A stretch of 64,000 nt of DNA from CAVVSD01 sp963750895 (GTDB taxonomy: Bacteria; Actinomycetota; Thermoleophilia; Solirubrobacterales; Solirubrobacteraceae): positions 186,001 to 250,000 of the forward strand of contig CAVVSD010000005.1 of assembly GCA_963750895.1 (NCBI GenBank), given 5' to 3'. Below are positions 27,541 to 36,862 of the stretch, in pieces. Each line of letters begins with the position of its first letter. The first letter of the stretch is position 1. Made by a program: the position numbers and the translations under genes. The notes beneath the pieces are model-generated. The model did no database searches and was not told the DNA's origin. It saw only the letters and a list, made by a program, of their open reading frames with translations.

Positions 27541-28510
27541 TGCAGGCGAACGACGGGATCGAGGTCGAGAACCTCGTCCGGGAGTTCAAGAACGGCCCGC
27601 GCGCCGTCGACGGGATCGACCTGCGCGTCTCCCCCGGCGAGATCTACGGCTTCCTCGGGCCCAACGGGGCGGGCAAGAGCACGACGGTGCTCATCCTCAC
27701 CACGCTGCTGCCGCCGACGTCGGGGACGGCGCGCGTGGCGGGCCACGACATCGTGCGCGAGGGCCCGGCCGTCCGCGCCTCGATCGGCGCGGCGCTGCAG
27801 GAGGCGGCGCTCGATCCGCTGCTGACGGGCCGCGACCACATGCGGTTGCAGACGACGCTCCAGGGCCTCCCCCGCGGCGAGCGCCGGTCGCCGGGGCGAC
27901 GACCTCCTCGAGCGCGTCGGGCTCCTCGACGCCGCGGACCGCAAGGTGGGCGGCTACTCCGGCGGCATGAAGCGCCGCCTCGACCTCGCGCTCGCGCTCG
28001 TCCACCGGCCCCGCATCCTCTTCCTCGACGAGCCGACCACCGGCCTCGATCCGCAGAGCCGCTCGGAGCTGTGGGAGGAGGTCGCGCGGCTCGCCCGCGA
28101 GGACGGCGTCACCGTGTTCCTCACCACGCAGTACCTCGAGGAGGCCGACGTCCTCGCCGACCGCATCGGGATCATCGATCGCGGGCGCATCGTCGCGACC
28201 GGCACGCCGGACGCCCTGAAGGCCGAGATCGGGCGCCCGACGCTGGAGCTCGTCCCGAGCGAGCCCGACGACCGCGCGCGCGTCGCCGAGGTGCTCACGC
28301 GGTTCGGCACCGCGACGGCCGCACCGCCCGGCGCGGCGGCGGTCCGGCTCCGCGGCGGCGCCGAGGCGCTCGCCGACGTCGTCCGCGCCCTCGACGCCGC
28401 GGGCCTCGCGCGTCCGCGACTTCCAGCTGCACGCGCCGACGCTCGACGACGTCTTCCTGTCCAAGACGGGCCGCAAGCTCGAGGAGGACGACGAGGCCGT
28501 CGCAGCATGA
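27540..28510 (+). CDS. ABC-2 type exporter ATP-binding protein (DrrA-like), frame-shifted twice
   Basis: About 323 residues. Walker A FLGPNGAGKSTTV, signature GGYSGGMKRRLDLA, Walker B ILFLDEPTTGLDPQSR, then the DrrA-type C-terminal domain ending in FQLHAPTLDDVFLSKTGRKL. The frame changes at about 27890, just before DDLLERVGLLDAADRK, and at about 28425, before VRDFQLHAP. DrrA-like proteins power export of drugs or lipids through ABC-2 permeases, which here follow directly. Confidence 0.85.
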
Positions 28511-29293
28511 GCGCGCGCCGCGCCGCTGCGCGTGCAGGTCGCCGAGCTCGCGCGCCGCTCCATCGTGCAGACGCTGCGCCAGCCGCTGCTCATCGTGCCG
28601 CCGATCCTGTTCCCGCTCGTCCTCGTGGCGGTGAACGCCTCCGGCCTGCAGGCGGCGACGAGGATCCCGGGCTTCCCGACCGACAACTACGTCGACTTCG
28701 CGATCGCCGTGGCGTTCATCCAGGGCGCGCTGTTCGCGATGATCAACGCCGGCAGCGCGCTCGCCCGCGACGTCGAGACCGGGTTCCTGCGGCGCCTCGC
28801 GATGACCCCGATGCAGCGCCCCGCGCTGCTCATCGGCCAGCTCACGGGCGTCATCCTCGTCGCGTTCTTCTCCGCGCTGATCTACCTCGCGGTCGGCTTC
28901 CTGGCGGGCCTGCACGTCAAGGCGGGACCGGGCGGCGTCCTCGCGCTGCTGGCGCTGGCGATGCTCATCGCGCTCGGCTTCGCCGCGATCGGCGCCCTGG
29001 TCGGCCTGCGGTCGGGCTCCGCGGAGGCCGTGCAGGGGTTCTTCCCGCTGTTCTTCGTCCTGCTGTTCCTCTCCTCGTCGAGCCTCCCGCGACCGCTGAT
29101 CGACCACGAGTGGTTCCGGACGATCGCGACCTACAACCCGCTCTCCTACCTCATCGAGGGCATCCGCTCGTTCATCATCGACGGGTGGGACGGCCGGGCG
29201 CTGGCCCTCGGATTCGGCTTCGCGATCCTCATCGTCGTGCTCGGGATCGCCGGGGCCTCGCAGGCGCTGCGGACGCGGCTGGTGCGCACATGA
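28507..29293 (+). CDS. ABC-2 type permease (first)
   Basis: About 260 residues with six helices, including LLIVPPILFPLVLVAVNASG, VAFIQGALFAMINAGSALA and a C-terminal ALALGFGFAILIVVLGI. GFLRRLAMTPMQRPALLIGQ is the ABC2_membrane coupling segment. The best start is ATG 28507, overlapping the ATPase stop, with a one-base shift near 28523 to reach PLRVQVAELARRS. A GTG at 28532 gives an uninterrupted 253-residue form. It partners with the next permease. Confidence 0.82.
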
Positions 29294-30060
29294 GGCGCTT
29301 CGCGGACGTGGCCGTGGCGGTCGCGTGGCGCATGCTGAAGAAGTACGCGACGACCCCCAGCCTGCTCTTCCCGTCGCTGGCGTTCCCGCTGTTCTTCTTC
29401 ATCGCGTTCGCCGGCGGCCTGTCGTCGGTCTCGCGCGTGCCGGGCTTCGACTTCCCCTCGGGGTACACGGCGTTCCAGTTCGTCTTCGTGTTCCTGCAGT
29501 CGGCCGCGTTCGGCGGCGTGTTCACGGGCTTCGGGATCGCGGCCGACTTCGAGAACGGCTTCAGCCGGCGGCTCATGCTCGCGGCGCCGAACCGCCTCGC
29601 GATCCTCGCCGGCTACGCGCTGGGGGCGCTCGTGCGCGCGCTGCTGACCGGGGTGCTGCTCTTCGTCGTCGCGCTCATCGGCGGGATGCAGATCGACGGC
29701 GGAGCGCTCGGCCTCGTGGGGCTCGTGGGGCTGGCCGTGGCGGCCGCGCTCGCGGCGGCGCTGTTCTCGGCCGGCGTCGCGATGCGGTTGCGGACCATCC
29801 AGGCCGGCCCGGCGATGCAGATGCCGGTCTTCATCCTGCTGTTCATCGCGCCCGTGTACGTGCCGCTCGCGCTGCTCACCGGCTGGGTGAAGGCGGTCGC
29901 GCACGTCAACCCGGTCACGCCGCTGCTGGAGACCGGCCGCGACTTCATCTCCGGGTCGCACCCGGACCTGCTGCTCGCCGCGGGCGTGGCGCTGGGGCTC
30001 GTGGTCGTCTTCGCCGTGTGGGCCGTGCGCGGACTGCGCAGCGCCGAAGCGGCCGGCTGA
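29290..30060 (+). CDS. ABC-2 type permease (second)
   Basis: 256 residues, six helices: LLFPSLAFPLFFFIAFAGGL, FQFVFVFLQSAAFGGVFTGFG, two in the middle, MPVFILLFIAPVYVPLALL and LLAAGVALGLVVVFAVWAV. GFSRRLMLAAPNRLAILAGY is the conserved cytoplasmic loop. ATG overlaps the previous stop (ATGA). Similar in layout to its neighbour, so the exporter is probably a permease heterodimer. Last gene of the cobalamin adenosyltransferase/ABC operon. Confidence 0.85.
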   Translation: MRRFADVAVAVAWRMLKKYATTPSLLFPSLAFPLFFFIAFAGGLSSVSRVPGFDFPSGYTAFQFVFVFLQSAAFGGVFTGFGIAADFENGFSRRLMLAAPNRLAILAGYALGALVRALLTGVLLFVVALIGGMQIDGGALGLVGLVGLAVAAALAAALFSAGVAMRLRTIQAGPAMQMPVFILLFIAPVYVPLALLTGWVKAVAHVNPVTPLLETGRDFISGSHPDLLLAAGVALGLVVVFAVWAVRGLRSAEAAG

Positions 30061-30225
30061 GACGCCCCTGGAACGAGAACAGGGCCCGGGCTTCGTGCCC
30101 TGGGCCCCGCGAGTTCCCGTTTGAAAGCTTCCCTGCCTGGGAGGCGTCCTTGCCACCCTGCACCAAGCTCATCGGCACGGCTCCGAGGAACTTGAACGGG
30201 GTGGGTTGTTTTGCAACCTCACTCT
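30061..30225 (+). ncRNA. Candidate structured RNA (unassigned)
   Basis: A non-coding stretch after the permease stop with nested complementarity. GACGCC at 30061 pairs with GGCGTC at 30143, enclosing the hairpin GGGCCC-GGGC-loop-GCCC-T-GGGCCC (30082-30107). A second arm pairs CAAG/CTC with GAG/CTTG and CCACCC with GGGTGG (about 30152-30203), followed by GGTTG-TTTTG-CAACC (30205-30219). An alternative hairpin CTTCCC/GGGAGG competes with the outer stem. I cannot match it to a known family; it may be a 3' UTR, a 6S-like RNA or a leader of the next gene. Confidence 0.35.
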
Positions 30226-30257
30226 CCCGAGCGCCGGACCGCGGCACGGGGTAGACC

Positions 30258-30476
30258 GTGGACGTGGCTCCAGATCGCACGATCGCCGACGCGCGGCTCA
30301 AGATGCTGAACTCGGAGCTCCTGCGCGGGCTGGCGCTGTACACGCTCGGACAGTCCGAGGACCTCCGGGACGAGAACCGGGCGATGCGTGCGGAGATCCG
30401 TCAGCGCCGCCTCGCGGAGGCGCGCATGGTCCGCCCGTTCAGCCGGCTGGCTCGGCTGGCCGCGGCGCCGCGCTGA
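30258..30476 (+). CDS. Small charged protein, unknown
   Basis: 72 residues from GTG. Mostly helical and charged (SEDLRDENRAMRAEIRQRR), no membrane helix, and a C-terminal basic tail. It overlaps the end of the convergent transporter gene by 38 bases. Codon third positions are G/C-rich as in real genes here, but no family is recognised and the start is uncertain (another GTG six bases on). Confidence 0.4.
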   Translation: MDVAPDRTIADARLKMLNSELLRGLALYTLGQSEDLRDENRAMRAEIRQRRLAEARMVRPFSRLARLAAAPR

Positions 30477-31392
30477 CGACCGCGACACCGGCGATGGTGA
30501 TCGCCATGCCGAGCAGGACGAGCCCGCTGGGCACGTTGCCGAGCACGACCTCGAGCAGCACCGCGACGACAGGCGACAGGAACATCCACGTCGTCACCGC
30601 GGCCGGATCCAGCCAGCGCAGGGAGCTGAAGTAGGCGATCGTGGCGAGCGCCGAGGCGACGATCGAGATGAACGCGACGACGAGCCACAGCGTGGTCGAG
30701 TCCCAGTCCGCCGCCCCGGGACCCTCGATGGCGAACGCGAGGACGAGCAGGACGCTGCCGCCGATGACGTACTGCCCGGTCGTCAGACCGACGAGGTCGG
30801 TCTCCGGATCCCGGTTGAGCTGGTCGGCGACGATGAGCGTCCCGATGGACCAGGCGATCGCCGCGGAGATCGCCAGCGCCATGCCGACGAGCTTCTCGCC
30901 GGCGTTGCCGGACGCGTCGAGCTGCCCGGACACGATGAGGATGATGCCGCCGAAGCCGATCACCATGCCGAGCAGCATGGCCTTGGTCACGCGCTTGCCG
31001 TAGACGTAGCGCTCGGCCAGGATGATGAAGAACGGCGAGGTGCTGAGGAGGACGATCGCCGTGCCGGGCCCCGCCTTTGCCACCGACTCGGTGAGCCCGT
31101 AGAGGAACCAGGTCACCATGAGCAGGCCGCTGATCGCCGTGCGGATCCAGACGTCCCGCGTGGACGGCAGGCGGTAGCGCAGCAGCGGCAGCGCGATCAG
31201 CAGGATGAGGGCGGCGGGCGCGGCGCGCAGGCCCGTGAGCATCAACGGGTCGGCGTGCGGCGACCCCTCGGCGATGACGCGGCCCACGCAGCCCCAGACG
31301 ATGACCGCGAAGGCGAGCATGCCGATGCCCGTGGCCTCGGCGCGACGACGCACGGCACCGGCTCCCTGGACGACCTCGACCCCTCCCGCCAT
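30439..31392 (-). CDS. EamA/DMT-family transporter
   Basis: 317 residues with ten helices in two five-helix EamA repeats: first repeat GMLAFAVIVWGCVGRVIAEG to TSPFFIILAERYVYGKRVTK, second repeat LVGMALAISAAIAWSIGTLI to AVTTWMFLSPVVAVLLEVVL. The family exports metabolites, drugs or amino acids. ATG 31392 follows AGGATGCAGG; a GTG lies 15 bases upstream. Divergent from the DUF2243 gene across 133 bases. Confidence 0.85.
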   Translation of the reverse strand: MAGGVEVVQGAGAVRRRAEATGIGMLAFAVIVWGCVGRVIAEGSPHADPLMLTGLRAAPAALILLIALPLLRYRLPSTRDVWIRTAISGLLMVTWFLYGLTESVAKAGPGTAIVLLSTSPFFIILAERYVYGKRVTKAMLLGMVIGFGGIILIVSGQLDASGNAGEKLVGMALAISAAIAWSIGTLIVADQLNRDPETDLVGLTTGQYVIGGSVLLVLAFAIEGPGAADWDSTTLWLVVAFISIVASALATIAYFSSLRWLDPAAVTTWMFLSPVVAVLLEVVLGNVPSGLVLLGMAITIAGVAVVSAAPRPAEPAG

Positions 31393-31525
31393 GCCTGCAT
31401 CCTGCACGTTCGCAGCGCTCGGCGTCGCGACGTTGCATGTACACGCACGAACTGTGCGCGGGAGTGCACGTGCCCCGCTCGCGCGACCGGGGTAGCGCCG
31501 ATGCGTGACCGCAGAGGCACGCACG

Positions 31526-31995
31526 ATGCCCTCCCGTCGCGAGCGCGCGCCTCGCGCTCCCGGCCTCCTGCTGGGTCTGGGGCTCGGTGGTTTCCTCGAC
31601 GGCATCGTCCTCCATCAGATCCTGCAGTGGCACCACATGCTCACGTCCACCACCGGGCACCCGATGACGACGCTCGCCGGACTGGAGACGAACACGCTCG
31701 CCGACGGGTTCTTCCATCTGGCGACCTGGGCGTTCGTCGGCGCGGCGACGGTCCTGACCGTCCAGGCGTGGCAGCGCGGCGAGATGGCGCCGCCGTGGCG
31801 CACGCACATCGGACTCGTCCTCGCCGGCTGGGGCGCCTTCAACCTGGTCGAGGGCATCATCGACCACCAGCTGCTCGGCATCCATCACGTCCGGGACGAT
31901 CTCGGCGCGCCGATCGGCTGGGACATCGGCTTCCTGGTCTTCGAGTCTGCTGCTCCTGCCTCGGCGGAGCTCGCACTCGCCCGCTCGGGCGGTAG
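31526..31995 (+). CDS. DUF2243 membrane protein, frame-shifted near its end
   Basis: About 156 residues with four helices; GFLDGIVLHQILQWHHM and FNLVEGIIDHQLLGIHHVR are the two conserved DUF2243 histidine segments. ATG 31526 has AGAGG nine bases upstream. After WDIGFLVFES the frame is disturbed near 31951-31962. Small shifts give LLLLLGGA and a TAG at 31993-31995, the expected last helix. Function of the family unknown; the paired His motifs suggest metal or haem handling. Confidence 0.65.
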
Positions 31996-32051
31996 AAGGC
32001 GACGACCTCCGCGAGGCGGTCCGTGTCGGCGGGCGACGCCGGAAGCCTGCA

Positions 32052-32482
32052 TCAGCCCGTCACCGCGATCCCGCCCCAGTCCTCGGGCGCGACGTCGTCG
32101 AGCGTCTCGGAGAACGTCCATCGGTGGCCCCACGGATCGACGGCCGTGTACTGGCGCTCGCCGTAGACGTGGTCGGTGAGCGGGTCGACGACCCGGCGCC
32201 GGCGGTCTCCGCGCGCTCGCAGTGCCGCGCGGGCGTCATCGACGCGCACCATGACGAGATGGGTCACGACGTCAGCCCGCCGGCGGGGTGCGGCGCGCCG
32301 CCGACGTCCGCGACGATCACCCCGCCGTCGCCCACCGCCAGCTGCGCACGATGGTCCTCGCCGACTCGCACGCGCTCCGCGAAGCCGAACGCCTCCCCCA
32401 GCCACGCGACCGCGGCGCGGACGTCCGGATACACGAGAACGGGGACGACGGTGCTCGCCGGGATCGAGCGGTTGGATCGCAT
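32052..32482 (-). CDS. VOC/glyoxalase-family protein, frame-shifted
   Basis: About 143 residues. VVPVLVYPDVRAAVAWLGEAFGF opens the first beta-alpha-beta unit; THLVMVRVDD and YGERQYTAVDPWGHRWTFSET close the second. The last motif is typical of PhnB/YbdZ-like members. One base is missing near 32275, between GGAPHPAGG and DVVTHLVMV. Ligand unknown; some relatives confer bleomycin- or fosfomycin-type resistance, which cannot be inferred here. Confidence 0.7.
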
Positions 32483-32594
32483 GCGGCGAACGTAGACCCG
32501 CGCGCACGTGAGAGAAAGTCAGGAAACCTGTTACCAGTTCTCCGCCGATGAGGTGTATAGCGTTCGTTGTTCCCTCCATCCCCAAGGAGCACGG

Positions 32595-33197
32595 ATGATC
32601 CAGCCCGCCCATGGACGGTCGCCGTTACGACGCGCGGCCGTCATAGCCGCCGCGGTCCCAGCAATGGCGCTCGCGGCCGTCCTCTTCCAGCCCGCGGTCG
32701 CCGGGGCGTGGTACTGCCCGCCCGGCACGCACGAGTCGCCGCCGGACAGCGGTCAGTGCGTCCCGGACACGCACACCACGCCGGCGCCGCCGCCGGTCGA
32801 GACGACACCGACACCGGTGCCGGCACCGGCACCGGCACCCGCGCCGGCACCCGCTCCGGCACCCGCGCCGGCCGAGGTCCCGGCCCCCGCCGCGGCGCCC
32901 GCGCCCGCGCCGGCACCTGCCCCCGCACCCGCGCCGGCTCCCGCGCCGACGCCCGCCGTCCCCGAGGCTGCGCCCGCCCCGGCGGCCGAGGCCGAGGAGA
33001 CGCCCGCGCCGACGCAGTCGGTCAGGGGCGAGACGGCCGAGTCCCCGAAGCCGGCTGCGACGGCCAAGCCGGTCCAGGCCGCGGCCCCGGCGACCCTGCC
33101 GTTCACCGGCGCCGACGCCGGCGTGATCGCCCTGCTGGGCGCCGCGTCGCTCGCCGGCGGCCTCGCACTCCGCAGGAGGATGCGCGACGCTCGATGA
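32595..33197 (+). CDS. Sortase-anchored Pro-Ala-rich cell-wall protein
   Basis: 200 residues. Signal peptide (about 1-37, ending AVAGA), a short cysteine pair region (WYCPPGTHESPPDSGQC), about 100 residues of alternating Pro-Ala, then LPFTG at 168-172, a hydrophobic helix and an Arg-rich tail. This is a complete LPxTG cell-wall sorting signal, so a sortase would link it to peptidoglycan. The stiff Pro-Ala stalk would span the wall and expose the small N-terminal head. AAGGAG precedes ATG. Confidence 0.8.
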   Translation: MIQPAHGRSPLRRAAVIAAAVPAMALAAVLFQPAVAGAWYCPPGTHESPPDSGQCVPDTHTTPAPPPVETTPTPVPAPAPAPAPAPAPAPAPAEVPAPAAAPAPAPAPAPAPAPAPAPTPAVPEAAPAPAAEAEETPAPTQSVRGETAESPKPAATAKPVQAAAPATLPFTGADAGVIALLGAASLAGGLALRRRMRDAR

Positions 33198-33198
33198 C

Positions 33199-34179
33199 AT
33201 GACCGCCGACGCGGGCCGCAGCATGCGGGCGATGCTCTTCGAGGGCGTCGGCTCGCCGCTGCGGCTCGCGGAGGTGGCCGTGCCCGAGCCGGGTCCGGGC
33301 CAGCTCCTGCTGCGGGTGCTCGCCTGCGGCGTCTGCCGCACCGACCTGCACCTCCTCGACGGGGAGGTCGAGATCGCGCAGCCGCCGCGCGTCCTCGGAC
33401 ATCAGATCGTCGCCCGCGTCGAGCCGGACGGCCGGCGCGTCGGCGTCCCGTGGCTCGGGTGGACCTGCGGCGAGTGCGCGTACTGCCGCAGCGGCCGCGA
33501 GAACCTCTGCCCCCGGGCCCGCTTCACCGGCCGCGACATCGACGGGGGGTTCGCCGAGTACGCCGTGGCCGACGAGCGGTTCTGCTTCCCGATCCCGGAC
33601 GGCTTCCCGGACGACCAGGCCGCTCCACTGCTCTGCGCCGGCCTCATCGGCTACCGCTGCCTGCGCATGTGCGGCGACGCCCGGCGCCTCGGGCTCTACG
33701 GCTTCGGCGCGGCCGCACACATCCTCGTCCAGGTCGCGCGCGCCCAGGACCGCGAGGTCTACGCGTTCACGCGCGATGGCGACGACGTCGCACAGGCGTT
33801 CGCCCGCGAGCTCGGCGCGACGTGGGCCGGCCCCTCGGGCGCCGCACCACCGGAGCCGCTCGACGCCGCGATCATCTTCGCCCCCGACGGCGGCCTCGTC
33901 CCGCTCGCGCTGCGCGCCGTCGCGCCCGGCGGGAGCGTCGTGTGCGGCGGCATCCACATGAGCGACATCCCGTCCTTCCCGTACAGCGACCTGTGGGAGG
34001 AGCGCGAGCTGCGCTCCGTCGCGAACCTCACCCGGCGCGACGGCGAGGAGTTCCTGCGCCTCGCCCCGGAGGTCCCGGTGCACACCCGCGTGCGCACGTA
34101 CCCGCTGGAGCGCGCGAACGAGGCGCTCGACGACCTGCGGGCCGGGCGCTTCAGCGGCGCGGCGGTCGTCGTGCCCTGA
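33199..34179 (+). CDS. Zinc-dependent alcohol dehydrogenase
   Basis: 326 residues, MDR fold. Catalytic Zn ligand Cys in LACGVCRTDLH; GHQIV in place of the more usual GHE; structural Zn lobe CGECAYCRSGRENLC with four cysteines; nucleotide site LGLYGFGAAAH. It matches the AdhA-type subgroup that oxidises alcohols or reduces aldehydes with NAD(P). ATG begins one base after the previous stop. The large domain lacks the longer GxGxxG form, so cofactor choice is unclear. Confidence 0.82.
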   Translation: MTADAGRSMRAMLFEGVGSPLRLAEVAVPEPGPGQLLLRVLACGVCRTDLHLLDGEVEIAQPPRVLGHQIVARVEPDGRRVGVPWLGWTCGECAYCRSGRENLCPRARFTGRDIDGGFAEYAVADERFCFPIPDGFPDDQAAPLLCAGLIGYRCLRMCGDARRLGLYGFGAAAHILVQVARAQDREVYAFTRDGDDVAQAFARELGATWAGPSGAAPPEPLDAAIIFAPDGGLVPLALRAVAPGGSVVCGGIHMSDIPSFPYSDLWEERELRSVANLTRRDGEEFLRLAPEVPVHTRVRTYPLERANEALDDLRAGRFSGAAVVVP

Positions 34180-34195
34180 CCCGTAGCCTCCGGGC

Positions 34196-34591
34196 ATGCC
34201 CGACACGGACATCCCCGCCGATCTCGCACCGCTGCTCGAGCGGCCCCTGTTCGCGGCCCTCGGGACGGTCCGCCCCGACGACACCGTCCAGGTCAACCCG
34301 ATGTGGTTCCTGTACGACGGCGAGCACCTGCGCTTCACGCACACGACGAAGCGCGCCAAGTTCCGCAATCTCCAGCGCAACCCGACCATGAGCCTCATGG
34401 TCTTCGACCCCGACGACCCGCAGACGTACATCGAGGTCCGCGGGAAGCTCGTCGACGTCGTGCCCGACCCGGAGGGCGAGCTCTACGTCACGCTCGGGCG
34501 GCGCTACGGCAATCCCGACCAGCAGCCGCCGCCGGACAAGGCCGACCGCGTCCAGCTCCTGATGAGCGTGGACAAGGTCGGCCGCCATTGA
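34196..34591 (+). CDS. PPOX-class F420-dependent oxidoreductase
   Basis: 131 residues, split beta-barrel. ALGTVRPDDTVQVNPMWFLYDG, FTHTTKRAKFRNLQRNP and DDPQTYIEVRGKLVDVVPDP are the conserved strands of the PPOX/FDOR-B group found in F420-producing actinobacteria. It reduces unknown substrates with F420H2, though some relatives use FMN. It starts 16 bases after the alcohol dehydrogenase. Confidence 0.8.
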   Translation: MPDTDIPADLAPLLERPLFAALGTVRPDDTVQVNPMWFLYDGEHLRFTHTTKRAKFRNLQRNPTMSLMVFDPDDPQTYIEVRGKLVDVVPDPEGELYVTLGRRYGNPDQQPPPDKADRVQLLMSVDKVGRH

Positions 34592-34595
34592 CCGG

Positions 34596-34790
34596 CTAGG
34601 CCGTGGGCCGGCGGTCGGCCTCCTCCGCCTCGACCAACCGCGTGTAGCGCGCCTCGAGCTCGGGCGTCAGGCCACCGAAGTGCGGGAGCGTCGTGCGATC
34701 CCGCACCGCCTTGTCCTGGACGAGCCGCTCTCGCACCCGCAGCAGCACCCGTTGTTCGCGGGCCTCCCGGTGGAACCAGTCATCCGCCAT
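34596..34790 (-). CDS. Small conserved-looking protein, unknown
   Basis: 64 residues, hydrophilic and helical: MADDWFHREAREQRVLLRVR, then TLPHFGGLTPELEARYTRLV. No signal or membrane segment. It is convergent with the F420 oxidoreductase and divergent from the amine oxidase across a 90-base, relatively A/T-rich promoter region. Family not recognised; the sequence has a proper start region and codon use. Confidence 0.5.
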   Translation of the reverse strand: MADDWFHREAREQRVLLRVRERLVQDKAVRDRTTLPHFGGLTPELEARYTRLVEAEEADRRPTA

Positions 34791-34880
34791 GCCGTAATTG
34801 TGCCGAACGATGCAAGTCGCCGCGCCAGTGTGGACGACGCGTCCATGGTGGGCGACGCCGCAATGGAGGAGAATCGATTC

Positions 34881-36836
34881 ATGAACCCCACCGACGCACC
34901 GGTCGCAACCACCGTTCATCCCCTCGAGCCCCTCAGCGCACAGGAGCTCTCGTCGGCGTCGGCGCTCCTGCGCGCCGAGCAGGATCTGGGACCACGGGTG
35001 CGGTTCGTGTTCGTCACGTTGCGCGAGCCGTCCAAGGCGCAGCTGGCGGCCTGGTCGGAGGGATCCGAGCTGCCACGCGAGGCCGAGGTGATGGTCTACG
35101 ACAAGGAGACCCACACCACGTACGAGGCGACCGTCGACCTCACCGCCCGCGCGGTGACGGAGTGGCGGGCGGTCGAAGGCGTCCAGCCGCCCTTCATGGA
35201 CGAGGAGATGGCGCTCTGCGAGGCCGCGGTCAAGGCCGATCCCCGCTGGCAGGACGCGATGCGCAAGCGCGGCGTCGAGGACTTCGAGCTGGCCATGGTC
35301 GACCCGTGGCCGGCGAGCAACACCGGGCCCGAGGACCATCCGTCGAAGCGGCGCATCAGCCGCGGGCTCACCTGGATGCGCTCCGAGCCCGGCGAGCACG
35401 GCTACGCACGCCCGGTCGAGGGGCTCATCTGCGTCGTCGACCTCGACGCGATGGAGGTCGTCGAGTTCGAGGACCACGGCGTCGTCCCGCTCCCGCCCAA
35501 CGCGGGCAACTACGACCTCGAGCGGATGTTCCGCGAGGACAACGTGCCGGCGTTCACCGAGGTCCGGCAGGGCGTCAAGCCCATCGAGATCACGCAGCCC
35601 GAGGGCCCGAGCTTCACCGTCGACGGCCATCACGTCCGCTGGCTGGGCTGGGACCTGCGGCTGGGCTTCACCCCGCGCGAGGGCCTCGTCCTGCACCAGA
35701 TCGGCTACGAGGACAAGGGCACGCTGCGCCCGGTCATCCACCGGGCGAGCCTCACCGAGATGTACGTGCCCTACGGCGACCCGGCGCCGACGCACCGGTT
35801 CAAGAACGTCTTCGACCAGGGCGAGCTGGGGATCGGCTGGCTGGCGAACCCGCTGACGCTCGGCTGCGACTGCGTCGGCGACATCACGTACTTCGACGGC
35901 CTCGTCAACGACCAGGACGGCAACCCGCTCGTGGTGCCCAACGCGGTCTGCATGCACGAGGAGGACGCGGGCATCGCGTGGAAGCACACGGACTTCCGCA
36001 CGCAGGAGGTCGAGGTCCGGCGCCTGCGCCGCCTCGTCATCTCGTTCATCGCGACCGTCGGCAACTACGAGTACGGGTACTTCTGGTACCTCTACAACGA
36101 CGGCACGATCGAGTACGAGATCAAGCTGTCGGGCGTGCTCTCCACGGGCGCGATCCCGGTCGGCGAGCGCCCGCCGTACGGCACGCTCGTGGCCCCCGGG
36201 CTCTACGGCCCCAACCACCAGCACTTCTTCTGCGTGCGGATGGACATGGCGGTCGACGGCCCGAACAACACCGTCGTCGAGGTCGACTCCGAGCACGTCC
36301 CGATCGGCCCCGGCAACGAGACCGGCAACGCGTGGCGGACGGTCCGCAACGTCCTGGAGACCGAGGGCGAGGCCCAGCGGCTCATCGACCCGTTGAAGGG
36401 CCGCTTCTGGCGCATCGAGAGCGACAAGACGTCCGCGCTGGGCGACCCGACGAGCTACAAGCTCATGCCGGGCGAGAACGTCGCGCCGATGTACGGGCCC
36501 GACGCCGACTACGCCGGCCGCTCGGGCTTCACGAGCGCGCACCTGTGGGTCACGAAGTTCGACGCCGACGAGCGCTTCGGCGCGGGCGAGTACCCCAACC
36601 AGCACCCGGGCGGCACCGGGCTGCCCGCGTTCGCGGCGTCCGACGAGGCCATCGTCGACGAGGACATCGTCGTCTGGTACGTCTTCGGCGCCCACCACGT
36701 GCCGCGGCCGGAGGACTGGCCGGTCATGCCGGTGGCCCACATCGGCTTCAAGCTCAAGCCCGCGGGCTTCTTCGACGGCAACCCCGCGCTGGACATGCCG
36801 CCGAGCGAGGAGCACTGCGGCCACCACCCGGCCTGA
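34881..36836 (+). CDS. Copper-containing primary amine oxidase
   Basis: 651 residues. The cofactor motif NYEY (Tyr converted to topaquinone, about residue 395) lies in TVGNYEYGYFW. Catalytic Asp is in FDQGELG (about 312). Copper ligands are HQH (about 446-448) and the late His in PVAHIGF (about 620). It oxidises primary amines to aldehydes, releasing ammonia and hydrogen peroxide. ATG 34881 has GGAGGA about ten bases upstream. No signal peptide. The neighbouring alcohol dehydrogenase could process the aldehyde (inference). Confidence 0.92.
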   Translation: MNPTDAPVATTVHPLEPLSAQELSSASALLRAEQDLGPRVRFVFVTLREPSKAQLAAWSEGSELPREAEVMVYDKETHTTYEATVDLTARAVTEWRAVEGVQPPFMDEEMALCEAAVKADPRWQDAMRKRGVEDFELAMVDPWPASNTGPEDHPSKRRISRGLTWMRSEPGEHGYARPVEGLICVVDLDAMEVVEFEDHGVVPLPPNAGNYDLERMFREDNVPAFTEVRQGVKPIEITQPEGPSFTVDGHHVRWLGWDLRLGFTPREGLVLHQIGYEDKGTLRPVIHRASLTEMYVPYGDPAPTHRFKNVFDQGELGIGWLANPLTLGCDCVGDITYFDGLVNDQDGNPLVVPNAVCMHEEDAGIAWKHTDFRTQEVEVRRLRRLVISFIATVGNYEYGYFWYLYNDGTIEYEIKLSGVLSTGAIPVGERPPYGTLVAPGLYGPNHQHFFCVRMDMAVDGPNNTVVEVDSEHVPIGPGNETGNAWRTVRNVLETEGEAQRLIDPLKGRFWRIESDKTSALGDPTSYKLMPGENVAPMYGPDADYAGRSGFTSAHLWVTKFDADERFGAGEYPNQHPGGTGLPAFAASDEAIVDEDIVVWYVFGAHHVPRPEDWPVMPVAHIGFKLKPAGFFDGNPALDMPPSEEHCGHHPA

Positions 36837-36862
36837 TCCTCAGGAAGGATCCTCGATCTCGG

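Noticed and set aside
32800..32990. Regular GCACCGGCACC-type repeats resembling a repeat array
   Set aside because: They are codons for the Pro-Ala stalk of the LPFTG protein, with no spacer structure, so not CRISPR or satellite DNA.
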